Shown here piece by piece: positions 11,891 through 22,534 of a stretch of 64,000 bases of DNA (positions are counted from its first letter, which is position 1; the number at the start of each line of letters is the position of its first letter). The DNA is taken from the NCBI GenBank assembly GCA_007570785.1, contig ML664173.1, positions 13,797,933 to 13,861,932 of the forward strand, read 5' to 3'. Position numbers and translations under genes: made by a program. The stretch comes from Antilocapra americana (lineage: Eukaryota; Chordata; Mammalia; Artiodactyla; Antilocapridae). A model generated the notes under the pieces. That model saw nothing but the letters and a program-made list of their open reading frames with translations, ran no database searches and was not told the origin of the DNA.

Positions 11891-12107
11891 AGTGAAAGTG
11901 AAAAATGAAGGTGCTCAGTCATGTCCGACTCTTTGCGACCCCATGGTCCGTAGCCTACCAGGCTTCTCTGTCCATGGGATTTTCCAGGCAAGAATACTGG
12001 AGTGGGGTGCCATTTCCTTCTCCAGGGGATCTTCCTGACAGGGATCAAACCCGAGTCTTCCCCATTGCAGGCAGACGCTTTACCCTCTGAGCCACCAGGG
12101 GAACCCA
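11891..12107 (-). mobile_element. Bov-tA: Bov-tA SINE
   Basis: Reversed element. The left end 'agtgaaagtgaaaaatgaag' is its 3' tail, followed by the BovA unit ('actctttgcgaccccatgg') and the tRNA-derived head ending in 'gagccaccaggggaaccc'. It inserted next to a reversed MLT1-like LTR. Confidence 0.93.
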
Positions 12108-12480
12108 GTATTAGCTATTGCTGTGTAACAGATTACTCCAATACTTAGTGGCTTCAATCTGTAACAAACATCTATCATCTCACAGTTTCTGTAGGCCAGG
12201 GACTGCGGAAAGGTTTAAATAGATGTTCTGGCTCCAGGCTTCTTAGGAGGTAGCAGTCAGGTGTCACTGAGGGCTGCAGTCATCTGAAAGCTTGACTGGG
12301 GCTATCAGATCTGCTTCTTAGGAGGCTCGTCCACATGGTGCCAAGTTGGTGCTGGATGTTGACAGAAGGCCTCAGATCCTTGCCATGCGTACCTCCCATA
12401 GGTCTGCTAGAGTAGCCCGTGACACAGCAGCTGGCTTCCCACAGGACAAGTGGTCCAAGGGAGAGCAAGGGGAAAATCAC
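12108..12480 (-). repeat. MLT1-like LTR (ERVL-MaLR), reversed
   Basis: The text 'attgctgtgtaacagattac', then 'atacttagtggcttcaatc', 'atctcacagtttctgtaggc' and 'gggctgcagtcatctgaaag' is the reverse of a MaLR LTR end. It is diverged and has no coding sequence. A second short piece of reversed MaLR-like sequence may follow at 12495-12560 ('agagctactataacaaagta'). Confidence 0.55.
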
Positions 12481-12803
12481 GACGTCTCTTATGACCGTCT
12501 TAGTTTCTTAGAGCTACTATAACAAAGTACCACAAATAGAGCGTGGACTGGTTCATAGCACCAGAGTTTCTGCAGATACCTGGAGGCACGTACTTGAATC
12601 CTGCCAGGACACTGTTTCTTACATAATGTTGTCTGTGTGGAAAGATGGAGCCGAAAGTTACAGGATCTCGAGTGTGCTCTGCCAGCTTGGGTAAGTCACT
12701 CCCTTTGGGGATCTTTTGAACCATGACACATGAGCTGCTCCGTCTGACCCAGCACAAGCCTAAGGATGAGAAGGCTGGCCCTCACCTTCATCCGAGCCCT
12801 TCT

Positions 12804-13080
12804 TTTTTTTTTTTATTTATTAATTTTTGGCCATGCTGGGTCTTCACTGCTGCTCTGGCTTTCTCTGGTTGTGGAGAGCGGGGGCTACTCTCTGCTGATG
12901 GTGCTGGGGCTTCTTTTGTTATGGAACATGGGCTCCCAGGCTCTAACGCTCAAGCTCACTAGTTGTGACACACGGGCTTAATTGCTCCAAGGCACGTGGG
13001 ATCTTCCCTGATCAAGGATCGAACCCATGTCTCCTGCATTGGCAGGTGGATTCTTTACCCCTGAGCCATGAGGGAAGCCC
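12804..13080 (-). mobile_element. CHR-type SINE with target-site duplication
   Basis: The reversed element runs from a long T tract (12804-12817) through 'ggccatgctgggtcttcact' and 'gatcgaacccatgtctcctg' (B box) to 'gagccatgagggaagcc'. It is bounded by a 15-bp duplication, catccgagcccttct (12789-12803) and catcctagcccttct (13081-13095), with one mismatch. Confidence 0.93.
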
Positions 13081-13284
13081 CATCCTAGCCCTTCTTAGCA
13101 GTGGCATTTTCTAAAGGGGTCAAATTAGAATTTGCCACCTATAGAAATCTTCCAGGCTGGCCCTTCACAAGGTCAAATTGCACACCATACAGTTGAGAAT
13201 AGCCACTATTTCTGGAGCATCCACTCAGCACCAAAAGATCTAACCTTCACAGCACCCTCCAAGGCGAGAGATTATGATGCACCT

Positions 13285-13385
13285 TTGGCAATTCAGGAGA
13301 GTGAAATTCAGGAGCAGACCCAAGGTCACATAGCTAATGAGGGACAGAGACCTGACTCCAACCCAGGCCTACAGAACCCTAAAGA
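13285..13385 (-). repeat. MIR SINE (reversed, partial)
   Basis: The text 'cccaaggtcacatagctaat' followed by 'acctgactccaacccaggcc' is the reversed MIR core. It is short and old. Confidence 0.55.
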
Positions 13386-14057
13386 CCTTCATGTCTGCTT
13401 GCCCCAGAGGGTGACTCAATAGCATTCCATCTAAGAAGTCAAGCCAATGCCCCAGGAATTGGGATTTTTCTCCAGCCTCGAGGGATCACCATGGTCAGTA
13501 GACACTGGGGGAAGTAAGGTTGCAAAAAGTGCTGGTTAAAGAGAATGGAGGTCTGATGACAAATTGCCCGGGTCTGAAACCTAGCCTCCCCTTATGCTCC
13601 AAGTCTCCAGTTCTTCCTCTGACTATTGGGAGTAAGAGCGCATACCTACGCGGTTGGCTGGGAAGATTAAATGAGATAATGCATGAAATTCATGGCAAGA
13701 GTAAAGATCCCTTTACATTTTTCTTCTATTAATATTATAGACATTATTGTTGACGTTACCCTCCCTCCATGGCCTCTAGACTCTTAACATCAAGTCAATA
13801 TTGGAGAAGGGGCAAATTGAAATGGTGTCTCACTGGAGGCAGACGGAAATGTGCGGCTGGGTTGCTGTTTTCTGGTTTTTGGAGGGATTCTTTCTCAGCT
13901 CTAAGACAGCTCCCTGTGAAAGGTGATGAGCCTGATTAATTGCAATCAGCTCCTCTCCACATAATGAAGAAAGTTGGATGTGGTCCTGTGGCTTTCGTCC
14001 AGGTGGGTGCAGTTACCCATCGTGTCCACAGGGTGTCGCTACAAATCATGCTTCGAT
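13386..14057. other. intergenic with a MIR fragment
   Basis: The stretch 13555-13705 looks like a plus-strand MIR ('gattaaatgagataatgcat' near its end). Nothing else is recognisable, and no gene is seen. Confidence 0.5.
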
Positions 14058-14258
14058 GGTGAAAGTTGCTCAGTCGTGTCAACTGTTTGCAAACCCAAGG
14101 ATGGTAGCCCACCAGGCTCCTCTGTCCATGGGATTCTCCAGGCAAGAATAACCAGAGTAGGTTGTCATTCCCTTCTCCAGGGGATCCTCCTGACCCAGGG
14201 ATCGAACCTGGGTCTCCTGCCTTGCAGGCAGATTCTTTACCATCTGAACCACCACCTG
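14058..14258 (-). mobile_element. Bov-tA: Bov-tA SINE
   Basis: Reversed element with BovA body ('ccaccaggctcctctgtcca'), the 'ggatcgaacctgggtctcct' B box and the head near 'accatctgaaccacc'. No clear duplication is seen. Confidence 0.92.
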
Positions 14259-15849
14259 CCCACAAAGGTCGGTGCTCAGGGCATGGAACTCATTCCAAGA
14301 CCCCCATGCAGGGAGGAGACACTGCCAGGAGCTGAGCCTTCCTCAGCAACACTCTTTGAAACCCTTCTTGACCCTACAACACCGTAGAAGTGGAAGGGGA
14401 GCTATGGTGGCAGGAGTGACTTGACCCAGGTGGCTAGGTACAGAGCTGGCAGAGTATGGGGCGGGGTGTCTCCTCCTCTCAATCAGATACACCAACCGCC
14501 GCATTTGTCCTGTGCGTATGAGCTGATTGGAGGGCTTGGGAGCCTGGTTTCTGGGTCCCTGGTGATGGTCACCTCTGGGAATGTGATTTGAAGACGGGGC
14601 TCAGGGTGACACTAAATGCCCTTTGCCTTGAGCCCTGGATTTTTCTGGGTGGCCGGCTAGCTCCCGGGGCTCTCTAGGCTGCCTCGCTGATGGCTGCTGT
14701 TCTAATGGCCAGAATGAGGACATCAGCCATCTTCATCACTTAAGTAGCAGGCCCTCTGGGGAGAATGCCCGGTCCTAGCCACTGCCCTCCCCGCTATCCA
14801 GCAGAAGGGTGTCTGTGGCTCTTGGGGAGCCTGGGCAGTGGCTAACATGGTCAGGGCGAGGTGAGAGAAGCTGCCCACAAACACTAATTCCTCCAACCAG
14901 AGGCCTTTTCGGAACCTACCTTGATGTGAGACTCAGGTTGAAGCCCCAGAAATGTAGAAAGCTGAGGCTCGGGTGCCTTGTCACCCTCGCCTGCACAAAG
15001 GGAGGGGGTGACAGCATGTCTTTGGAGGGTTCACAGTGTGCAGGTGGTCGGTGCTTAGGAGCTCCATTTCCATCTCCTTCCTCGTTTCCCTTGGATCCTT
15101 CTGGAAGGGGCCCACACAGCCCCATCTTGAAGCATGGCTCTTTCTTTTCTGGTGATCAGGAGCTTCTGGGATTTCTTTTCCCTCATTCTTCATTTTGCCA
15201 AGATCACCTCTCGGTGTTGGAGCCATTTGCCTTGGGGCTCCAGTCCACGTGATTGTGTATGTATGGGGGTGGGTGGCTGCCTCTGAGGATCTCGGCCTTG
15301 GGGAAGTGGGCTCAGCCTGCAGAAGCCAACAATGCAGTGGAAAACAGAGCATTTCTTCCTCCCTGAAAGGGCACCAAGGAAGAGAAGAGGGCCTCGGGAC
15401 ACTGTGCATCTGGACAGAGCTGGGTCAGAAAGAAAAGGCCCCCCTGGGCGAAGCCTCCACACCTCCCACTAGTCAGGGGAAGGTTTCTTGGAGCAGGTAG
15501 GAATCTTCCCCCCACACCCAACCCAGCATACACCAGCTGAGATGTGGAAATGACAGGAGAGAGAAGGGAAGGTCCAGAATTATGGATCTGTGATTATGTT
15601 TTTGGAGAGCTGTTGGGGTAGGGATGAGGACAGGAAGATGTACAATCAGTCTGGGATTGGTTTATTTTTATTGCTTTTAAAAATTATGTGGGTAATTGAT
15701 GTTCATTGAGAAAACAAGAAAACACAGATAAGCCAAGACAACAAAAATCATCTGTTCGCATCTTGGCAAATAGCCTTTTTCTATGATTAGATACATAAAG
15801 AATATTTTATTTCATTAATGAATGTTTTCTTACTGTTGTTTTGTGTTGT
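14259..15849. other. intergenic, GC-moderate, no gene recognised
   Basis: Apparently unique sequence. Several open frames of 90-147 codons exist near 14809-15500 on both strands, but they overlap, lack known domains and are Pro/Gly/Ser-rich noise. From about 15660 it becomes AT-rich. No promoter or RNA gene is evident. Confidence 0.5.
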
Positions 15850-16042
15850 TTGGTTGCTAAGTCGTGTCTGATCCTTTGTGACCCAATGGAGTGCAGGCAC
15901 CAGGCTTCCCTGTCCATCACCATCTCCCAGAGTTTGCTCAAACTCATATCCAATCAGTGATGCCGTCCAACCATCTCGTCTTCTGTTGCCCCCTTTTCCT
16001 CCTGCCCTCAGTCTTACCCGGCATCAGGGTCTTTTCCAAGAG
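15850..16042 (-). mobile_element. BovB: BovB (RTE) 3' end, reversed
   Basis: The text 'tggttgctaagtcgtgtctg', then 'accatctcccagagtttgct', 'gatgccgtccaaccatctcg' and 'ggcatcagggtcttttccaa' is the reversed BovB terminal region. It is truncated at its 5' side. Confidence 0.93.
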
Positions 16043-18011
16043 TTTAAAGACCTGTTTTCTTATTTTTTTAAAAAACACAGAACAATAGACTAGGACATCT
16101 TTTCAGGTTAGCAGATAAGTAGACTTCATCTCCACTGATGTTATTCATTCCAGGGTATTATCTGGTGATTGGGAATCTCCCTGGTCTTTCTGCTGCCCTC
16201 TCCTGGGCGCCTGCACTGGGCTTGGCACTGGATACGGGTCCTTGGCACGGAGGAAGACCGGAGACCAGCAAGGAGGCTGGAAGGAGGAGGGAGACGCAGC
16301 GGCAACGGGCCCAGGCCACACGAGGGCAGCAAGCCCCTCTGGAAGGGGGGCTGCCTCTCTCCCACCTCCCAGCCTGCTTGTGGAGGGACAGCCCTGAAAC
16401 CAGCTGCCACCTGGACCCAGGTGGGGAGGTGGAGCTGAGGGGGATTTCCAGGGTCCTCAGGCTGAGATGGCGCCCTGCAGCCAAAGTGCCCCCTGGCAGG
16501 CAGGGTGACCAGTCAGGTCCTACTGGCCCGAGGGGCCTGGGCACGCTCACGAGAGAGTCCGAGACTCCGGACATGGAGCAGAGGGGAGAGTCTTTTCACT
16601 CAGCTTGGGCAGTCAGAAGTAGCAGCCCCACCCAGGCCAGGGGTCAGCCCTGGGAAACTGACCAGCTCAACCTGGACTTTGGGACGACCCAGAAGAAGAA
16701 ATGAAAGCGAAGTAAGTAGGGTAGCACAAGGGTTAAGCCCACAGACTTGGAGTTTGATGGGGACCTGGCTTCCAGTCCTGGCTCTAGCATTCACCACCTG
16801 TGTGACCTGGATCAAGTGACTTAACCTCTCTGAGCTTCCACTTCCCCACTGATAAATTCATAGTGGCTTCTACTTAATGGTTTTATGAAGAAAATTGTCG
16901 GATAATATACATAAAGCGCTGGGCACACTGCCCAATGAGTGTAGCTTGAGTTATCTTTTCATCCTTAGCTGGTAAGTCGGTCTACAGAGCCGGAAGACAG
17001 CTGCTTACAGAAAAGAACATGGTTGCGTGTTTCCCCGTGTTCATCGCTGTAAACACCGCTATGGCTGAGTTTTGTATGCAGGGCCACGTACGGGTGTGGG
17101 TGGCTGGGATCTAGAGGAGGAAGAAAGAGAGAGATGGGGGTGCAGGGTGGGGGGCTTATAAACCTAGCTGCTTTGAAACCAGGGGAAGGCTTGGGTCGCC
17201 CTCCCGGGTAAGGAAAAGGCTGGATCTGCCCATGCCGTACCTCCCCCACGCCACACTGTCCTCCGGAGCCCCCACCTCCCAGAGGGGCAGGGCAAGGGAG
17301 TGCAGCTGGACAACAGGACCTGAGGCATGATGCCAGCACCTGGATCCAAGCAGGGTGGGGGGCGAGGGAGGGGGGGGCGTGGGGGGAGCTGTGCTCAGCT
17401 GCAGCATCCGTGGACCCGGGGGTGGGGTAGAGGGCAATCTCTTGAGCTGCCTGGCTGCCAGATGGTGCTCTAGGGGCCAGCGGAAGGGGGTGGGTCCCTT
17501 GACCTTGAGCGGCTGAGGGCCCTGTGGGGTCCACTGGGCCCACCCTCCAGGGAAGCCGGCGCCCCCGCTGGTCTCCTGGCCTGCACAGCAGCAGCCTGGG
17601 CCCCGGCCCAGCCTCCCCATCCCACCAGGCCTGCTAATGAGGAACGGCTTCTCCAAGGACAGAGGGCTGAGTGCCCGCAGGTAGACTGCTGGTGGGTGAT
17701 GGAGGGTGAGTAGTATCTGCCTGTGTTCCTCTAACTCCTCTGGAAAGGTCACCACGGAAAAACCCAAACATCCTGGCATCATACACATGGGTGGGTGTGT
17801 GTGTATAAATGCCCAGAAAAAGTCAGCGATGACATACAGCCAACTGCTGATATAGGTCACTGCTGGGGAAGCAGGGATTTGGGGGGAAAAAGGAACTTGT
17901 CACTGTTTCACTCTTTACTTCTGTGTTCATATATTTTTTCCAATGAATACAAAATTCTTTAATGGGGTAATGAATGATGCTGTTTTTTATCAACCTCACC
18001 CTCTAAGGTGT
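16043..18011. other. intergenic with one MIR
   Basis: The stretch 16715-16935 is a clear plus-strand MIR: 'ttccagtcctggctctagca', 'gtgtgacctggatcaagtga' and 'cttaacctctctgagcttcc', then a 3' part ending in 'aaagcgctgggcacactgcc'. GC-rich stretches near 16230-16600 and 17200-17650 give long but meaningless open frames (188 and 234 codons) on both strands. No gene is supported. Confidence 0.6.
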
Positions 18012-18150
18012 TTCTTTCTTTTTTTTTAATTTATTTTTTTATTGAGGGATAATAAATAATTTACAGAATTTTGTTGTTTTCTGTCAAACCTCAACATGAG
18101 TCAGCCATAGGTATACATATACCCCCTCCCTTTTGAACCTCCTTCCCACT
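18012..18150 (-). mobile_element. L1: L1 LINE 3' end fragment, reversed
   Basis: After a T-rich left end the text 'tgagtcagccataggtatac' and 'atataccccctcccttttga' matches the reversed ruminant L1 3' UTR. It is a short 5'-truncated piece. Confidence 0.85.
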
Positions 18151-20371
18151 GTGTTCCCACTTTTTTACGGAGAACAAAGCTAGCGTCAAAAACAGTGCCC
18201 TCCTCTCTGAGATGCTCCTTGTCTGAGTCCCTCAAGCTCCCGTTCCCCATTGTTCTTCCTGGGACAGTGAACTCCCCCCCAGCTCCCTTCGTTTTTATTT
18301 TCTCTTAAAGGCGGAACCCTGGACGGGAGAGCTAGACCTGACCTGGACCCACATCAAAGTCCCCTGTGACATCAGAGGGGACTGATCACGGCCCCACCTC
18401 CATCCTGGCCTTCCACGGTGGCACTGCAGGGACAGCCTGCGGGGTGAAGCCCCTCCTAGGTGGGCCTGCAGTGGGGAGATGTGTGGGAAGGAGCCCAAGG
18501 GGCTGGAGGGGGCAAGCTGTGTCAGCTGAAGCTCCTTTCTTTAAGGACCCCCTGCCAGGGGGTGGCTCCCTCCTGGAGGAGGGCGGCAGGAGGGAAAGAA
18601 GGGCGTTGTCTCCTGCCTCGGGCCCCACAAGGAGGCTGCTGGAGCCTTCAGCCAGCGAGGTCAGGCCTCTGGATCAAAGGAGTCAGGGCAGGACCATCCC
18701 CAGGGCCAAGCCAGGGCCCCAGGATTCCCGCCCTGGCCTGGCACTGCCCTGCTTGGCCTGCCAGGCTTGGGGCAGGGACTGTGGCCATCCAGGGCACTGC
18801 TCTGGCCAAGGGACCCTTCCGTCAGAGGCCCTTCCTAGAGGCCTGCATGTCCGCTGGACCAGGGGCGGCGGGGGACTTTGCCTTCCTTCTTCCTTGTTCT
18901 AGAAGGAAGAACAGGGGCAGGGCACACGGGTCACACACCTCTGATGTGCCAGGAGCCTCCCTGGGTTCTTGACACTTAGCTCATTCGCACCTGCCATCCT
19001 GCAGGTGAGGCTCACAGCTGCGGGAGTGGGAGGACTTAACTACCGGCCAGCTTGGACCAGAGATGTGAGCCTGGGTCCCTCTGCTCCAAAGGGCTGCTCC
19101 CTCCCTTTGCGCCCAGTGCAGCCTCCTCTGTAGGCTTCAGGGAGGATGCCCTTGTCACTCACCCCGGAGGAACAGAGGAAATAGCAGTGGAGGGATGTGT
19201 GGTAAGGACCTACACTGGGCAAGGGACCCAAACCAGCCTCCAGGGTCTCTTGAGGGGTCCCACTGCTCCCTAACCAGCTCTCCAAAGGGGGCTGCCTCTA
19301 AGGAGTCCTTGCTTTCCAGCCCTCCCAGGGCTCCCTGGCTTGTGCTGGCTTCACTCACTGGGCTCGACTCTGCTCAGTTGGAGACGGATCAGCCCAGCCT
19401 TGCCCCTTCTCATGGATTCGTTAATCCTTCCTCTGGTGTCCCCACTCCTGACCGGATGGGTGGGACCCCCTTCCTCTAAACCCTCACCTCTTCCTGCCAA
19501 CATCTTTCAGCCAAGATGGGGTTTTCCATCATAGCAAATCAGCCAAGTCTGATGATCAGTGTGGCTTAGATCCCGGCTTTGCCTCCAGTAGCCAGGTGAC
19601 CTTGGGAATGTCCCTGAACACCTCTGCACCTCAGTTTCTCCATCTGTAAAATGGGGATGATGGCAGCAGAACTCTTAGGGCCATACATCAGCAACACACA
19701 CATAATCAGAATGACTCCCAGCCGGTGGTGGGCGCTCGGTACGTGTCCACAGCTGCTGCTATCTCTCTCTTCCTCCGCGTGCCCCAGGCGGGATGGGTCA
19801 TTCCACGGAACTGCAGCTGGGAGGAAATCAGAGTGGGCTGGATGGAAACCAGCCTGTGGGCCTGATGAAACTGACAGATGGAGCTTTCCCCAGAGCTCGT
19901 GGAAGGGAAGTCCAAGTTCAGGTGCCCGCTGGGGAGATGCGAAAGACCAGGACGGGAAATGAGAACACATTTCAGTGTTCTACTTTGTGGCTCCCTACCT
20001 CCCGCTGAGGCTGTGGCCTCCAGTTCTGGGTCCAGTTTGCAGATCTCCACATCAGGAGGGAAGACGGAGGTGTCTCTTCTGCAGGACTTCCTTGAGCATC
20101 TTGTGAAAAAGCCTCATGGGAAGATGGGCCAGCCTGGGAGGGGCCGGTGAGGAGCACTGGTCAGACTGCCTTAGAGAGATGTAGAGTGCCTGGCCCTCTG
20201 AGGAGCTCAAGCTGCACCCCTGTCGTCCCCTCAGGCCCTACACTGATGGCCTACAGAAACCCCAGGGACAAAGCCAATGCCGGCATCTCCAACAGGCTGT
20301 GTTTTCTCTTGGATTCTTTCTCCCTGCAACAGATACTTGAAGAAATGAAATGTTTCCTAATAAAAATAACT
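18151..20371. other. intergenic, one MIR, no gene
   Basis: The stretch 19550-19690 reads as a MIR ('ccaggtgaccttgggaatgt', then 'cctcagtttctccatctgta', then 'aaatggggatgatgg'). The GC-rich part 18370-18900 carries overlapping frames on both strands with no domain. Confidence 0.55.
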
Positions 20372-20383
20372 CAGAACCCTCAC

Positions 20384-20700
20384 AGTTCAGTTCAGTTCAG
20401 TCACTCAGTCATGTCTGACTCTTTGTGATCCCATGGACTGCAGCACACCGGGCCTCCCTGTCCATCACCAACTCCCAGAGTTTGCTCAAACTCACGTCCA
20501 TTGAGTCGGTGATGCCATCCAACCATCTCATCCTCTGTCACCCCCTTCTCCTCCTGCCTTCAATCTTTCCCAGCATCAGGGTCTTTTCCAATGAGTCAGT
20601 GAGTTTCAGCTTCAGCATCAATATTCCAATGAACATTCAGGACTGATTTCCTTTAGGATGGACTGGTTGGATCTCCTTGCAGTCCAAGGAAAGAGAGTTC
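20384..20700 (-). mobile_element. BovB: BovB (RTE) 3' end with exact 12-bp duplication
   Basis: The left end is a run of 'cagttcagttcag' units (the reversed 3' terminus). It is followed by the standard BovB text through 'ggatggactggttggatctc' at the right. An exact 12-bp direct repeat, cagaaccctcac, lies at 20372-20383 and 20701-20712, fixing both ends of a 317-bp insertion. Confidence 0.96.
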
Positions 20701-20712
20701 CAGAACCCTCAC

Positions 20713-21639
20713 CGTTGGCCCTAAAAAATACCTGGGAGCTCCTTTGCTGGAGCATTCATGTTCCTCTGTCTTCCCCATGAGGCTGTCCCTGAGGATAAGA
20801 TCGTCTGTCCTGCTCACCACTGTGTCCTGACACACCAGACCCAAGCAAACAGTCGTCGGTATGCCTCTGTGGACAGAATGACGGGAGGAGGGACCCGAAA
20901 GCCTGGAAGTTCTGACAGCACGCACGAAAGGGCCTCGGACAGTGTCCAGCACACAGCAGGGACTCCACAAGTGCCACCTGACCCAGTAGTCCAGGGGCTG
21001 TTTGGTCGTCACCAGCTCTCATCTGTTTTTGCGCTGACCCCTCGAAAACGTCCAGGCTCAGCTAGGGGACTTCGCCCAGCCTCCATCCCCGACCCCACAG
21101 CCCTGAACCTGGCTTCAGCTGCTGGCAACATCAACACCCAGCCAGCTCTCCACCCAGTGGGTCATAGCCAGCTGGGGCTGCTGCTGCGGCTGGGGTTTCA
21201 CTGAGATCCAGACGCTTCTGGAGAATAAGGAGAAGTTTCCATTCAAACTCCCTCTTCCAGCGTTGAGGCCGGAGGCCCTTCCCCAGCAGTGCGGTCCACA
21301 TCTCATTGGTCCTTCCTGGAAATCAAAACACTGGCTAGGTCAGGTGACTGGTCAGAGCCATATGATGCTGTCACTTCTGTCCTCTCGCCTCAGCCGCAGC
21401 AGACACCAGGGTGACCTGCCACTATGCCTGAGGGTCCCCGGGGCCGGCGAGCCCTCTGGCTGGGCTCCTCGGTGATAGCAGCTAGTGTAGGGCTGCACCT
21501 TTTAGGATGCCTACAAGGCCCAGGTGCCCAAACCCTGTTCGGCTCATCTCAGACCACTTCCTCCTTGCCAGCTGCAGGCCCCACTTCCAGCTGCACCAAT
21601 GTGCCCAGTCCTGCCCACTTCCCAGCCTTTGCGTTAAGC
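20713..21639. other. intergenic, no gene recognised
   Basis: The part 20780-20960 has vague L2 character ('ctgctcaccactgtgtcctg', 'agcacacagcagggactcca'). No gene is seen; the open frames overlap on both strands. Confidence 0.4.
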
Positions 21640-21835
21640 CAGTAGGTCTCACATTTGAGTGTGCCTCAGAATCTCCCCCTAGGAGATTCCAGATTTCTCC
21701 GCCTCACCCCCAGAGTCCCTGATTCAGTCAGTCTGGGGTGAGGCCCAAGAATCTGCATTTCTAAGAGGTTCCCAGGTGACCTCATGCTGCTGGTCCAGGG
21801 ACCACACTTTGAGAAGCCCTGGCGCAAGCCACCCC
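21640..21835. repeat. MER5A-like hAT DNA transposon remnant
   Basis: The text 'cctcagaatctccccctagg', 'cagtctggggtgaggcccaa' and 'gaatctgcatttctaagagg', ending in 'gaccacactttgagaagccc', follows the non-autonomous hAT-Charlie element MER5A, which is an imperfect palindrome. It carries no coding sequence. Confidence 0.7.
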
Positions 21836-22024
21836 CCTCATCTGTCACTTCCTTGGGAAACCTTGAACTTTCCCAAGTGACATGAGTGTCCCCATCTATA
21901 TGCTTTTGTGGGACCTCGCACTTCTCCTCACAGCACTTAATTCCATTTTGCATTTACTAGGAATTTGTGAAAATGTTCAACTGATGCTAGTCTCCCTCTC
22001 CAAGTGCATATCTGTTTTGTTTCC

Positions 22025-22110
22025 CATTATCTCCCTGGTGCCCAGCAAAGTGTTGTGCACATAATAGGTGCTCAACGAATAGCTGCTGTGTGAATGAATG
22101 AATACAGGCA
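22025..22110 (+). repeat. L2: L2 LINE 3' terminus
   Basis: The text 'ccctggtgcccagcaaagtg', 'cataataggtgctcaacgaa' and a terminal 'tgaatgaatgaata' is the L2 3' end in sense orientation. Confidence 0.65.
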
Positions 22111-22194
22111 GAAGACTTCCAGAGGCTTGTCCAGGTGACCACCAGCTCAGGCAACTCTGGGCTCGAGTAGCACAGTGAGGGGAAACAGAGGGGA

Positions 22195-22390
22195 ATGGTG
22201 TGGAGCACAACTTCGGGGGTTCAAACCCAGTTGGGGTTACCAGCTGTGTGACCTTGCATTGGTTGCTTAACCTGTCTGTGTGTTGCCTTGCTCATCTGCA
22301 CAGTGGAACCAGCAAGGGTACCCAGTTCACAGGATTGCATGAGGATAAACTGAGTAATCCACCCAGAGTGCTTACAATGTATGCCTGCCA
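22195..22390 (+). repeat. MIR SINE
   Basis: It contains 'ttcaaacccagttggggtta', 'ccagctgtgtgaccttgcat' and 'gcttaacctgtctgtgtg', then the 3' part 'aggattgcatgaggataaac'. This is the MIR order. Confidence 0.7.
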
Positions 22391-22399
22391 CATACTCGT

Positions 22400-22534
22400 C
22401 GGTTCAGTTCAGTTGCTCAGTCTTGCCTGATTCTTTGCGACCCCATGGACTGCAGCACACAGGCCTCCCTGTCCATCGCCAACTCTCAGAGTTTCCTCAA
22501 ACTCGTGTCCGTTGCGTCGGTGATGCCATCCAGT
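22400..22534 (-). mobile_element. BovB: BovB (RTE) 3' end, short reversed copy
   Basis: It starts with 'ggttcagttcagttgctcag' and contains 'gcagcacacaggcctccctg', and stops after 'gtcggtgatgccatcca'. It is strongly 5'-truncated (135 bp). Confidence 0.93.

Noticed and set aside
16138..16704. 188-codon plus-strand open frame
   Set aside because: It has no known domain and low-complexity Arg/Pro/Gly content, with overlapping frames on the minus strand.
17156..17860. 234-codon minus-strand open frame
   Set aside because: It has no domain, is Pro-rich, and a different frame of the same strand is also open over the same bases.
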